NCBI GenBank assembly: GCA_964034945.1
Contig: OZ035960.1
Location: 51,091,706 to 51,155,705, forward strand
DNA: 64,000 bases
Reading direction: 5' to 3'
Source of the DNA: Chrysopilus asiliformis
Lineage: Eukaryota; Arthropoda; Insecta; Diptera; Rhagionidae
Under the pieces are notes generated by a model. The model did not search any database. It was not told where the DNA came from and saw only the letters and a list, made by a program, of their open reading frames with translations. Position 1 is the first letter of the stretch. Every line of letters starts with the position of its first letter. Made by a program: the position numbers and the translations under genes. Shown in pieces: positions 42,160 to 56,100 of the stretch.

Positions 42160-45100
42160 AAATGTCATTTTTGCCTATTTAGGCACCGTGCCGTATTTAG
42201 GCACCGTGCCGTATTTAGGCACCGTGTCGTAATTAGGCACCGTGCCGTAATTAGGCACCGTGCCGTATTTAGGCACCGTGCCGTATTTGCCATAATTAGG
42301 CGCCGTGCCGTATTTAGGCACCGTGCTGTAATTAGGCACCGTGCCGTATTTAGGCACCGTGCCGTATTTAGGCACCGTGCCGTATTTAGACACCGTGCCG
42401 TATTTAGGCACCGTGCCGTATTTAGGCACCGTGCCGTATTAAGGCACCGTGCCGTATTTAGGCACCGTGCCGTAATTAGGCACCGTGCCGTATTTAGGCA
42501 CCGTGCCGTAATTAGGCACCGTGCTTTAATTAGGCACCGTGCCGTATTTGCCATAATTAGGCACCGTGCCGTATTTAGGCACCGTGCCGTAATTAGGCAC
42601 CGTGCCGTATTTAGGCTCCGTGCCGTATTTAGGCACCGCGCCGTATTTAGGCACCGTGCCGTATTTAGGCACCGTGCCGTATTTAGGCTCCGTGCCGTAT
42701 TTAGGCACCGTGCCCTATTAAGGCACCGTGCCGTATTTAGGCACCGTGCTGTAATTAGGCACCGTGCCGTATTTGCCATAATTAGGCACCGTGCCGTATT
42801 TGCCATAATTAGGCACCGTGCCGTATTTAGGCACCGTGCCGTAATTAGGCACCGTGCCGTATTTAGGCACCGTGCCGTAATTAGGCACCGTGCCGTAATT
42901 AGGCACCGTGCCGTATTTAGGCACCGTGCCGTATTTAGGCACCGTGCCGTATTTAGGCACCGTGCCGTATTTAGGCACCGTGCCGTAATTAGGCACCGTG
43001 CCGTATTTAGGCACCGTGCCGTATTTAGGCACCGTGCCGTATTTAGGCACCGTGCCGTATTTAGGCACCGTGCCGTATTTAGGCACCGTGCCATAATTAG
43101 GCACCGTGCCGTATTTAGGCACCGTGCCATAATTAGGCACCGTGCCATAATTAGGCACCGTGCCGTATTTAGGCACCGTGCCGTAATTAGGCACCGTGCC
43201 GTATTTAGGCACCGTGCCGTAATTAGGCACCGTGCCGTATTTAGGCACCGTGCCGTATTTAGGCACCGTGCCGTAATTAGGCACCGTGCCGTATTTAGGC
43301 ACCGTGCCGTATTTAGGCACCGTGCCGTATTTAGGCACCGTGCCGTATTTAGGCACCGTGCCGTATTTAGGCACCGTGCCGTATTTAGGCACCGTGCCGT
43401 ATTTAGGCACCGTACCATAATTAGGAACCGTGCCGTATTTAGGCACCGTGCCGTGCCGTATTTAGGCACCGTGCTGTAATTAGGCACCGTGCCGTATTTA
43501 GGCACCGTGCTGTAATTAGGCACCGTGCCGTATTTAGGCACCGTTCCGTAATTAGGCACCGTGCCGTAATTAGGCACCGTGCCGTATTTAGGCACCGTGC
43601 CGTATTTAGGCACCGTGCCGTATTTAGGCACCGTGCCGTATTTAGGCACCGTGCCGTATTTAGGCACCGTGCCGTAATTAGGCACCGTGCCTTAATTAGG
43701 CACCGTGCCGTAACTAGGCACCGTGCCGTAACTAGGCACCGTGCCGTAACTAGGCACCGTGCCGTAATTAGGCACCGTGCCGTATTTAGGCACCGTGCCG
43801 TATTTAGGCACCGTGCCGTAATTAGGCACCGTGCGGTAATTAGGCACCGTGCCGTATTTAGGCACCGTGCCGTGTTTAGGCACCGTGCCGTATTTAGGCA
43901 CCGTGCCGTATTTAGGCACCGTGCCGTATTTAGGCACCGTACCATAATTAGGAACCGTGCCGTATTTAGGCACCGTTCCGTAATTAGGCACCGTGCCGTA
44001 ATTAGGCACCGTGCCGTATTTAGGCACCGTGCCGTATTTAGGCACCGTGCCGTATTTAGGCACCGTGCCGTATTTAGGCACCGTGCCGTAATTAGGCACC
44101 GTGCCGTAATTAGGCACCGTGCCGTAACTAGGCACCGTGCCGTAACTAGGCACCGTGCCGTATTTAGGCACCGTGCCGTAATTAGGCACCGTGCCGTAAT
44201 TAGGCACCGTGCCATAATTAGGCACCGTGCCGTATTTAGGCACCGTGCCGTATTTAGGCACCGTGCCGTAATTAGGCACCGTGCGGTAATTAGGCACCGT
44301 GCCGTATTTAGGCACCGTGCCGTGTTTAGGCACCGTGCCATATTTAGGCACCGTGCCGTATTTAGGCACCGTGCCGTAATTAGGCACCGTGCCGTAACTA
44401 GGCACCGTGCCGTATTTAGGCACCGTGCCGTAATTAGGCACCGTGCCGTAATTAGGCACCGTGCCGTATTTAGGCACCGTGCCGTATTTAGGCACCGTGC
44501 CGTATTTAGGCACCGTGCCGTATTTAGGCACCGTGCCGTATTTAGGCACCGTGCCGTATTTAGGCACCGTGCCGTATTTAGGCACCGTGCCGTAATTAGG
44601 CACCGTGCCGTATTTAGGCTCCGTGCCGTATTTAGGCACCGTGCCGTATTTAGGCACCGTGCCGTATTTAGGCACCGTGCCGTATTTAGGCACCGTGCCG
44701 TATTTAGGCACCGTGCCGTATTTAGGCACCGTGCCATAATTAGGCACCGTGCCGTATTTAGGCACCGTGCCATAATTAGGCACCGTGCCATAATTAGGCA
44801 CCGTGCCGTATTTAGGCACCGTGCCGTAATTAGGCACCGTGCCGTATTTAGGCACCGTGCCGTAATTAGGCACCGTGCCGTATTTAGGCACCGTGCCGTA
44901 ATTAGGCACCGTGCCGTAATTAGGCACCGTGCCGTATTTAGGCACCGTGCCGTATTTAGGCACCGTGCCGTATTTAGGCACCGTGCCGTATTTAGGCACC
45001 GTGCCGTATTTAGGCACCGTGCCGTATTTAGGCACCGTGCCGTATTTAGGCACCGTGCCGTATTTAGGCACCGTGCCGTATTTAGGCACCGTACCATAAT

Positions 45101-47149
45101 TAGGAACCGTGCCGTAATTAGGCACCGTGCCGTAACTAGGCACCGTGCCGTAACTAGGCACCGTGCCGTATTTAGGCACCGTGCCGTAATTAGGCACCGT
45201 GCGGTAATTAGGCACCGTGCCGTATTTAGGCACCGTGCCGTATTTAGGCACCGTTCCATAATTAGGCACCGTGCCGTAATTAGGCACCGTGCCGTATTTA
45301 GGCACCGTGCCGTATTTAGGCACCGTGCCGTATTTAGGCACCGTGCCGTATTTAGGCACCGTGCCGTAATTAGGCACCGTGCCGTAATTAGGCACCGTGC
45401 CGTAACTAGGCACCGTGCCGTAACTAGGCACCGTGCCGTATTTAGGCACCGTGCCGTAATTAGGCACCGTGCCGTAATTAGGCACCGTGCCATAATTAGG
45501 CACCGTGCCGTATTTAGGCACCGTGCCGTATTTAGGCACCGTGCCGTATTTAGGCACCGTGCCGTAATTAGGCACCGTGCCGTAATTAGGCACCGTGCCG
45601 TAACTAGGCACCGTGCCGTAACTAGGCACCGTGCCGTATTTAGGCACCGTGCCGTAATTAGGCACCGTGCCGTAATTAGGCACCGTGCCATAATTAGGCA
45701 CCGTGCCGTAATTAGGCACCGTGCCATAATTAGGCACCGTGCCGTATTTAGGCACCGTGCCGTATTTAGGCACCGTGCCGTATTTAGGCACCGTGCCGTA
45801 TTTAGGCACCGTGCCGTATTTAGGCACCGTGCCGTATTTAGGCACCGTGCCGTAATTAGGCACCGTGCCGTAATTAGGCACCGTGCCGTAACTAGGCACC
45901 GTGCCGTAACTAGGCACCGTGCCGTATTTAGGCACCGTGCCGTAATTAGGCACCGTGCCGTAATTAGGCACCGTGCCATAATTAGGCACCGTGCCGTATT
46001 TAGGCACCGTGCCGTAATTAGGCACCGTGCGGTAATTAGGCACCGTGCCGTATTTAGGCACCGTGCCGTGTTTAGGCACCGTGCCATATTTAGGCACCGT
46101 GCCGTATTTAGGCACCGTGCCGTAATTAGGCACCGTGCCGTATTTAGGCACCGTGCCGTATTTAGGCACTGTGCTGTAATTAGGCACCGTGCCGTATTTA
46201 GGCACCGTGCCGTATTTAGGCACCGTGGCGTATTTAGGCACCGTGCCGTATTCAGGCACCGTGCCGTAATTAGGCACCGTGCCGTATTTAGGCACCGTGC
46301 CTTAATTAGGCACCGTGCCGTATTTAGGCACCGTGCCGTAATTAGGCACCGTGCCGTATTTAGGCACCGTGCCGTAATTAGGCACCGTGCCGTAATTAGG
46401 CACCGTGCCGTAATTAGGCACCGTGCCGTATTTAGGCACCGTGCCGTATTTAGGCACCGTGCCGTAATTAGGCACCGTGCCGTAATTAGGCACCGTGCCG
46501 TATTTAGGCACCGTGCCGAATTTAGGCACCGTGCCGTATTTAGGCACTGTGCCGTATTTATGCACCGTGCCGTATTTAGGCACCGTGCCGTATTTAGGCA
46601 CCGTGCCGTAATTAGGCACCGTGCCATAATTACGCACCGTGCCGTATTTAGGCACCGTGCCGTATTTAGGCACCGTGCCGTAATTAGGCACCGTGCGGTA
46701 ATTGGGCACCGTGCCGTATTTAGGCACCGTGCCGTATTTAGGCACCGTGCCGTATTTAGGCACCGTGCCGTATTTAGGCACCGTGCCGTATTTAGGCACC
46801 GTGCCATAATTAGGCACCGTGCCGTATTTAGGCACCGTGCCATAATTAGGCACCGTGCCATAATTAGGCACCGTGCCGTATTTAGGCACCGTGCCGTAAT
46901 TAGGCACCGTGCCGTATTTAGGCACCGTGCCGTAATTAGGCACCGTGCCGTATTTAGGCACCGTGCCGTAATTAGGCACCGTGCCGTAATTAGGCACCGT
47001 GCCGTATTTAGGCACCGTGCCGTATTTAGGCACCGTGCCGTATTTAGGCACCGTGCCGTATTTAGGCACCGTGCCGTATTTAGGCACCGTGCCGTATTTA
47101 GGCACCGTGCCGTATTTAGGCACCGTGCCGTAATTAGGCACCGTGCCGT

Positions 47150-50100
47150 ATTTAGGCTCCGTGCCTTATTTAGGCACCGTGCCGTATTAAGTCACCGTGT
47201 CGTATTTAGGCACCGTGCCGTATTTAGGCACCGTGCCGTATTTAGGCACCGTGCCGTAATTAGGCACCGTGCCGTAATTAGGAACCGTGCCGTAATTAGG
47301 CACCGTGCCGTATTTAGGCACCGTGCCGTATTTAGGCACCGTGCCGTATTTAGGCACCGTGCCGTATTTAGGCACCGTGCCGTAATTAGGCACCGTGCCG
47401 TATTTAGGCACCGTGCCGTATTTAGGCACCGTGCCGTAATTAGGCACCGTGCCGTATTTAGGCACCGTGCCGTATTTAGGCTCCGTGCCGTATTTAGGCA
47501 CCGTGCCGTAATTAGGCACCGTGCCGTATTTAGGCTCCGTGCCTTATTTAGGCACCGTGCCGTATTAAGTCACCGTGTCGTATTTAGGCACCGTGCCGTA
47601 TTTAGGCACCGTGCCGTAATTAGGCACCGTGCCGTAATTAGGAACCGTGCCGTAATTAGGCACCGTGCCGTATTTAGGCACCGTGCCGTATTTAGGCACC
47701 GTGCCGTATTTAGGCACCGTGCCGTAATTAGGCACCGTGCCGTATTTAGGCACCGTGCCGTAATTAGGCACCGTGCCGTAATTAGGCACCGTGCCGTATT
47801 TAGGCACCGTGCCGTATTTAGGCACCGTGTCGTAATTAGGCACCGTGCCGTAATTAGGCACCGTGCCGTAATTAGGCACCGTGCCGTAATTAGGCACCGT
47901 GCCGTAATTAGGCACCGTGCCGTATTTAGGCACCGTGCCGAATTTAGGCACCGTATTTAGGCACCGTGCCGTATTGAGGCGCCGTGCCGTAATTAGGCAC
48001 CGTGCCGTATTTAGGCACCGTGCCGTATTTAGGCACCTTGCCGTATTTAGGCACCGTGCCGTATTAAGGCACCGTGCCGTAATTAGGCACCGTGCCGTAT
48101 TTAGGCACCGTGCCGTATTTAGGCACCGTGCCGTATTTAGGCACCGTGCCGTATTAAGGCACCGTGCCGTATTTAGGCACCGTGCCGTATTAAGGCACCG
48201 TGCCGTAATTAGGGAGCGTGCCGTATTTAGGCACCGTGCCGTGTTTAGGCACCGTGCCATATTTAGGCACCGTGCCGTATTTAGGCACCGTGCCGTAATT
48301 AGGCACCGTGCCGTATTTAGGCACCGTGCCGTAATTAATCACCGTGCCGTATTTAGGCACCGTGCCGTAATTAGGCACCGTGCCGTAATTAGGAACCGTG
48401 CCGTAATTAGGCACCGTGCCGTATTTAGGCACCGTGCCGTATTTAGGCACCGTGCCGTATTTAGGCACCGTGCCGTATTTAGGCACCGTGCCGTAATTAG
48501 GCACCGTGCCGTATTTAGGCACCGTGCCGTATTTAGGCACCGTGCCGTATTTAGGCACCGTGCCGTAATTAGGCACCGTGCCGTAATTAGGCACCGTGCC
48601 GTATTTAGGCACCGTGCCGTATTTAGGCACCGTGCCGTAATTAGGCACCGTGCCGTAATTAGGCACCGTACCATAATTAGGCACCGTGCCGTATTTAGGC
48701 ACCATACCATAATTAGGCACCGTGCCGTATTTAGGCACCGTGCCGTATTTAGGCACCGTGCCGTATTTAGGCACCGTGCCGTATTTAGGCACCGTGCTGT
48801 AATTAGGCACCGTGCCGTATTTAGGCACCCTGCCGTAATTAGGCACCGTGCCGTATTTAGGCACCGTGCCGTATTTAGGCACCGTGCCGTATTTAGGCGC
48901 CGTGCCGTAATTAGGCACCGTGCCGTATTTAGGCACCGTGCCGTATTTAGGCACCGTGCCGTATTTAGGCACCGTGCCGTATTAAGGCACCGTGCCGTAA
49001 TTAGGCACCGTGCCGTATTTAGGCACCGTGCCGTATTTAGGCACCGTGCCGTATTTAGGCACCGTGCCGTATTTAGGCACCGTGCCGTAATTAGGCACCG
49101 TGCCGTATTTAGGCACCGTGCCGTAATTAGGCACCGTGCGGTAATTAGGCACCGTGCCGTATTTAGGCACCGTGCCGTATTTAGGCACCGTGCCGTATTT
49201 AGGCACCGTGCCGTAATTAGGCACCGTGCCGTATTTAGGCACCGTGCCGTAATTAGGCACCGTGCCGTATTTAGGCACCGTGCCGTAATTAGGCACCGTG
49301 CGGTAATTAGGCACCGTGCCGTATTTAGGCACCGTGCCGTATTTAGGCACCGTGCCGTATTTAGGCACCGTGCCGTAATTAGGCACCGTGCCGGAATTAG
49401 GCACCGTGCCGTAATTAGGCACCGTGCCGTATTTAGGCACCGTGCCGTAATTAGGCACCGTGCCGTATTTAGGCACCGTGCCGTATTCAGGCACCGTGCC
49501 GTATTTAGGCACCGTGCCGTATTTAGGCACCGTGCCGTATTTAGGCACCGTGCCGTATTCAGTCACCGTGCCGTAATTAGGCACCGTGCCGTATTTAGGC
49601 TCCGTGCCGTATTTAGGCTCCGTGCCGTATTTAGGCACCGTGCCGTATTTAGGCACCGTGCCGTATTTAGGCACCGTGCCGTATTTAGGCACCGTGCCGT
49701 AATTAGGCACCGTGCCGTATTTAGGCTCCGTGCCTTATTTAGGCACCGTGCCGTATTAAGTCACCGTGTCGTATTTAGGCACCGTGCCGTATTTAGGCAC
49801 CGTGCCGTATTTAGGCACCGTGCCGTAATTAGGCACCGTGCCGTAATTAGGAACCGTGCCGTAATTAGGCACCGTGCCGTATTTAGGCACCGTGCCGTAT
49901 TTAGGCACCGTGCCGTATTTAGGCACCGTGCCGTATTTAGGCACCGTGCCGTAATTAGGCACCGTGCCGTAATTAGGCACCGTGCCGTAATTAGGCACCG
50001 TGCCGTATTTAGGCACCGTGCCGTATTTAGGCACCGTGTCGTAATTAGGCACCGTGCCGTAATTAGGCACCGTGCCGTAATTAGGCACCGTGCCGTAATT

Positions 50101-53100
50101 AGGCACCGTGCCGTATTTAGGCACCGTGCCGAATTTAGGCACCGTGCCGTAATTAGGCACCGTGCCGTATTTAGGCACCGTGCCGTGTTTTGGGCACCGT
50201 GCCATATTTAGGCACCGTGCCGTATTTAGGCACCGTGCCGTATTTAGGCACCGTGCCGTAATTAGGCACCGTGCCGTATTTAGGCACCGTGCCGTATTTA
50301 GGCACCGTGCCGTATTTAGGCACCGTGCCGTATTTAGGCGCCGTGCCGTAATTAGGCACCGTGCCGTATTTAGGCTCCGTGCCGTATTTAGGCGCCGTGC
50401 CGTAATTAGGCACCGTGCCGTATTTAGGCTTTGTGCCGTATTTAGGCACCGTGCCATAATTAGGCACCGTGCCGTAATTAGGCACCGTGCCGTATTTAGG
50501 CACCGTGCCGTATTTAGGCACCGTGCCGTATTTAGGCATCGTGCCGTATTTGCGATAATTAGGCACCGTGCCGTAATTGGTACCGTGCCGTATTTAGGCA
50601 CCGTGCCGTATTTAGGCACCGTGCCGTAATTAGGCACCGTGCCGTAATTAGGCACCGTGCCGTAATTAGGCACCGTGCCATATTTAGGCACCGTGCCGTA
50701 CCGTGCCGTATTCAGGCCTCGTGCCGTATTTAGGCACCGTGCCGTATTAAGGCACCGTGCCGTAATTAGGGAGCGTGCCGTATTTAGGCACCGTGCCGTG
50801 TTTAGGCACCGTGCCATATTTAGGCACCGTGCCGTATTTAGGCACCGTGCCGTAATTAGGCACCGTGCCGTATTTAGGCACCGTGCCGTAATTAGGCACC
50901 GTGCCGTATTTAGGCACCGTGCCGTATTTAGGCACCGTGCCGTAATTAGGCACCGTGCCGTAATTAGGAACCGTGCCGTAATTAGGCACCGTGCCGTATT
51001 TAGGCACCGTGCCGTATTTAGGCACCGTGCCGTATTTAGGCACCGTGCCGTAATTAGGCACCGTGCCGTATTTAGGCACCGTGCCGTATTTAGGCACCGT
51101 GCCGTAATTAGGCACCGTGCCGAAATTAGGCACCGTGCCATAATTAGGCACCGTGCCGTATTTAGGCACCGTGCCGTATTTAGGCACCATACCATAATTA
51201 GGCACCGTGCCGTATTTAGGCACCGTGCCGTATTTAGGCACCGTGCCGTATTTAGGCACCGTGCCGTAATTAGGAACCGTGCCGTAATTAGGCACCGTGC
51301 CGTATTTAGGCACCGTGCCGTATTTAGGCACCGTGCCTTAATTAGGCACCGTGCCGTATTTAGGCACCGTGCCGTAATTAGGCACCGTGCCGTATTTAGG
51401 CACCGTGCCGTATTTAGGCACCGTGCCGTAATTAGGCACCGTGCCGTAATTAGGCACCGTGCCATAATTAGGCACCGTGCCGTATTTAGGCACCGTGCCG
51501 TATTTAGGCACCGTATCGTAATTAGGCACCGTGCCGTATTTAGGCACCGTGCCGTATTTAGGCACCGTGCCGTATTTAGGCACCGTGCCTTAATTAGGCG
51601 CCGTGCCGTAATTAGGCACCGTGCCGTATTTAGGCTCCGTGCCGTATTTAGGCGCCGTGCCGTAATTAGGCACCGTGCCGTATTTAGGCTCCGTGCCGTA
51701 TTTAGGCACCGTGCCATAATTAGGCACCGTGCCGTAATTAGGCACCGTGCCGTATTTAGGCACCGTGCCGTATTTAGGCACCGTGCCGTATTTAGGCATC
51801 GTGCCGTATTTGCGATAATTAGGCACCGTGCCGTAATTGGTACCGTGCCGTATTTAGGCACCGTGCCGTATTTAGGCACCGTGCCGTAATTAGGCACCGT
51901 GCCGTAATTAGGCACCGTGCCGTAATTAGGCACCGTGCCATATTTAGGCACCGTGCCGTACCGTGCCGTATTTAGGCATCGTGCCGTATTTAGGCACCGT
52001 GCCGTAATTAGGCACCGTGCCGTAATTAGGCACCGTGCCGTATTTAGGCACCGTGCCGTATTTAGGCACCGTGTCGTAATTAGGCACCGTGCCGTAATTA
52101 GGCACCGTGCCGTAATTAGGCACCGTGCCGTAATTAGGCACCGTGCCGTATTTAGGCACCGTGCCGAATTTAGGCACCGTGCCGTAATTAGGCACCGTGC
52201 CGTATTTAGGCACCGTGCCGTATTTAGGCACCGTGCCGTATTTAGGCACCGTGCCGTAATTAGGCACCGTGCCATAATTACGCACCGTGCCGTATTTAGG
52301 CACCGTGCCGTAATTAGGCACCGTGCGGTAATTAGGCACCGTGCCGTATTTAGGGAGCGTGCCGTATTTAGGCACCGTGCCGTGTTTTGGGCACCGTGCC
52401 ATATTTAGGCACCGTGCCGTATTTAGGCACCGTGCCGTAATTAGGCACCGTGCCGTATTTAGGCACCGTGCCGTATTTAGGCACCGTGCCGTATTTAGGC
52501 ACCGTGCCGTATTTAGGCGCCGTGCCGTAATTAGGCACCGTGCCGTATTTAGGCACCGTGCCGTATTTAGGCACCGTGCCGTATTTAGGCACCGTGCCGT
52601 ATTTAGGCACCGTGCCGTATTTAGGCGCCGTGCCGTAATTAGGCACCGTGCCGTATTTAGGCTCCGTGCCGTATTTAGGCGCCGTGCCGTAATTAGGCAC
52701 CGTGCCGTATTTAGGCTCCGTGCCGTATTTAGGCACCGTGCCATAATTAGGCACCGTGCCGTAATTAGGCACCGTGCCGTATTTAGGCACCGTGCCGTAT
52801 TTAGGCACCGTGCCGTATTTAGGCATCGTGCCGTATTTGCGATAATTAGGCACCGTGCCGTAATTGGTACCGTGCCGTATTTAGGCACCGTGCCGTATTT
52901 AGGCACCGTGCCGTAATTAGGCACCGTGCCGTAATTAGGCACCGTGCCGTAATTAGGCACCGTGCCATATTTAGGCACCGTGCCGTACCGTGCCGTATTT
53001 AGGCATCGTGCCGTATTTAGGCACCGTGCCGTATTAAGGCACCGTGCCGTAATTAGGGAGCGTGCCGTATTTAGGCACCGTGCCGTGTTTAGGCACCGTG

Positions 53101-56100
53101 CCATATTTAGGCACCGTGCCGTATTTAGGCACCGTGCCGTAATTAGGCACCGTGCCGTATTTAGGCACCGTGCCGTAATTAGGCACCGTGCCGTATTTAG
53201 GCACCGTGCCGTATTTAGGCACCGTGCCGTAATTAGGCACCGTGCCGTAATTAGGAACCGTGCCGTAATTAGGCACCGTGCCGTATTTAGGCACCGTGCC
53301 GTATTTAGGCACCGTGCCGTATTTAGGCACCGTGCCGTAATTAGGCACCGTGCCGTAATTAGGCACCGTGCCGTATTTAGGCACCGTGCCGTATTTAGGC
53401 ACCGTGCCGTAATTAGGCACCGTGCCGAAATTAGGCACCGTGCCATAATTAGGCACCGTGCCGTATTTAGGCACCGTGCCGTATTTAGGCACCATACCAT
53501 AATTAGGCACCGTGCCGTATTTAGGCACCGTGCCGTATTTAGGCACCGTGCCGTATTTAGGCACCGTGCCGTAATTAGGAACCGTGCCGTAATTAGGCAC
53601 CGTGCCGTATTTAGGCACCGTGCCGTATTTAGGCACCGTGCCGTAATTAGGCACCGTGCCGTATTTAGGCACCGTGCCGTAATTAGGCACCGTGCCGTAT
53701 TTAGGCACCGTGCCGTATTTAGGCACCGTGCCGTAATTAGGCACCGTGCCGTAATTAGGCACCGTGCCATAATTAGGCACCGTGCCGTATTTAGGCACCG
53801 TGCCGTATTTAGGCACCGTATCGTAATTAGGCACCGTGCCGTATTTAGGCACCGTGCCGTATTTAGGCACCGTGCCGTATTTAGGCACCGTGCCTTAATT
53901 AGGCACCGTGCCGTATTTAGGCACCGTGCCGTAATTATGCACCGTGCCGTATTTAGGCACCGTGCCGTGCCGTATTTAGGCTCCGTGCCTTATTTAGGCA
54001 CCGTGTCGTATTTAGGCACCGTGCCGTATTTAGGCACCGTGCTGTAATTAGGCACCGTGCCGTATTTAGGCACCGTGCCGTATTTAGGCACCGTGCCGTA
54101 ATTAGTCACCGTGCCGTATTTAGGCACCGTGCTGTATTTAGGCACCGTGCCGTATTTAGGCACCGTGCCGTATTTAGGCACCGTGCCGTAATTAGGAACC
54201 GTGCCGTAATTAGGCACCGTGCCGTATTTAGGCACCGTGCCGTATTTAGGCACCGTGCCGTAATTAGGCACCGTGCCGTATTTAGGCACCGTGCCGTAAT
54301 TAGGCACCGTGCCGTATTTAGGCACCGTGCCGTATTTAGGCACCGTGCCGTAATTAGGCACCGTGCCGTATTTAGGCTCCGTGCCTTATTTAGGCACCGT
54401 GTCGTATTTAGGCACCGTGCCGTATTTAGGCACCGTGCTGTAATTAGGCACCGTGCCGTATTTAGGCACCGTGCCGTATTTAGGCACCGTGCCGTAATTA
54501 GTCACCGTGCCGTATTTAGGCACCGTGCTGTATTTAGGCACCGTGCCGTATTTAGGCACCGTGCCGTATTTAGGCACCGTGCCGTAATTAGGCACCGTGC
54601 CGTAATTAGGCACCGTGCCGTAATTAGGCACCGTGCCGTAATTAGGCACCGTGCCGTATTTAGGCACCGTGCCGTATTTAGGCACCGTGCCGTATTTATG
54701 CACCGTGCCGTAATTAGGCACCGTGCCGTATTTGCCGTAATTAGGCACCGTGCCCTAATTAGGCACCGTGCCATAATTACGCACCGTGCCGTATTTAGGC
54801 ACCGTGCCGTATTTAGGCACCGTGCCGTATTTAGGCACCGTGCCGTAATTAGGTACCGTGCGGTAATTAGGCACCGTGCCGTAATTAGGCACCGTGCCAT
54901 ATTTAGGCACCGTGCCGTACCGTGCCGTATTTAGGCATCGTGCCGTATTTAGGCTCCGTGCCGTATTTAGGCACCGTGCCGTAAGTAGGCACCGTGCCGT
55001 AATTAGGCACCGTGCCGTAATTAGGCACCGTGCCGTAATTAGGCACCGTGCCGTATTTAGGCACCGTGCCGTATTTAGGCACCGTGCCGTATTTATGCAC
55101 CGTGCCGTAATTAGGCACCGTGCCGTAATTAGGCACCGTGCCGTAATTAGGCACCGTGCCATAATTACGCACCGTGCCGTATTTAGGCACCGTGCCGTAT
55201 TTAGGCACCGTGCCGTAATTAGGTACCGTGCGGTAATTAGGCACCGTGCCGTAATTAGGCACCGTGCCATATTTAGGCACCGTGCCGTACCGTGCCGTAT
55301 TTAGGCATCGTGCCGTATTTAGGCACCGTGCCGTATTAAGGCACCGTGCCGTAATTAGGGAGCGTGCCGTATTTAGGCACCGTGCCGTGTTTAGGCACCG
55401 TGCCATATTTAGGCACCGTGCCGTATTTAGGCACCGTGCCGTAATTAGGCACCGTGCCGTATTTAGGCACCGTGCCGTAATTAGGCACCGTGCCGTATTT
55501 AGGCACCGTGCCGTATTTAGGCACCGTGCCGTAATTAGGCACCGTGCCGTAATTAGCAACCGTGCCGTAATTAGGCACCGTGCCGTATTTAGGCACCGTG
55601 CCGTATTTAGGCACCGTGCCGTATTTAGGCACCGTGCCGTAATTAGGCACCGTGCCGTAATTAGGCACCGTGCCGTATTTAGGCACCGTGCCGTATTTAG
55701 GCACCGTGCCGTAATTAGGCACCGTGCCGTAATTAGGCACCGTGCCATAATTAGGCACCGTGCCGTATTTAGGCACCGTGCCGTATTTAGGCACCATACC
55801 ATAATTAGGCACCGTGCCGTATTTAGGCACCGTGCCGTATTTAGGCACCGTGCCGTATTTAGGCACCGTGCCGTAATTAGGAACCGTGCCGTAATTAGGC
55901 ACCGTGCCGTATTTAGGCACCGTGCCGTATTTAGGCACCGTGCCGTAATTAGGCACCGTGCCGTATTTAGGCACCGTGCCGTAATTAGGCACCGTGCCGT
56001 ATTTAGGCACCGTGCCGTATTTAGGCACCGTGCCGTAATTAGGCACCGTGCCGTAATTAGGCACCGTGCCATAATTAGGCACCGTGCCGTATTTAGGCAC

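Noticed and set aside
43872..47960. A 1,362-codon open frame on the plus strand (RHRAVF/RHRAVI repeats) and overlapping minus-strand frames of up to 1,140 codons (TARCLN, GTVPKY repeats)
   Set aside because: The 18-bp period keeps frames open on both strands at once. The common variants (TTT/ATT/CTA) change amino acids in these frames without any codon-position bias, and length-changing junctions are scattered through the array. This is a satellite, not a repeat protein.
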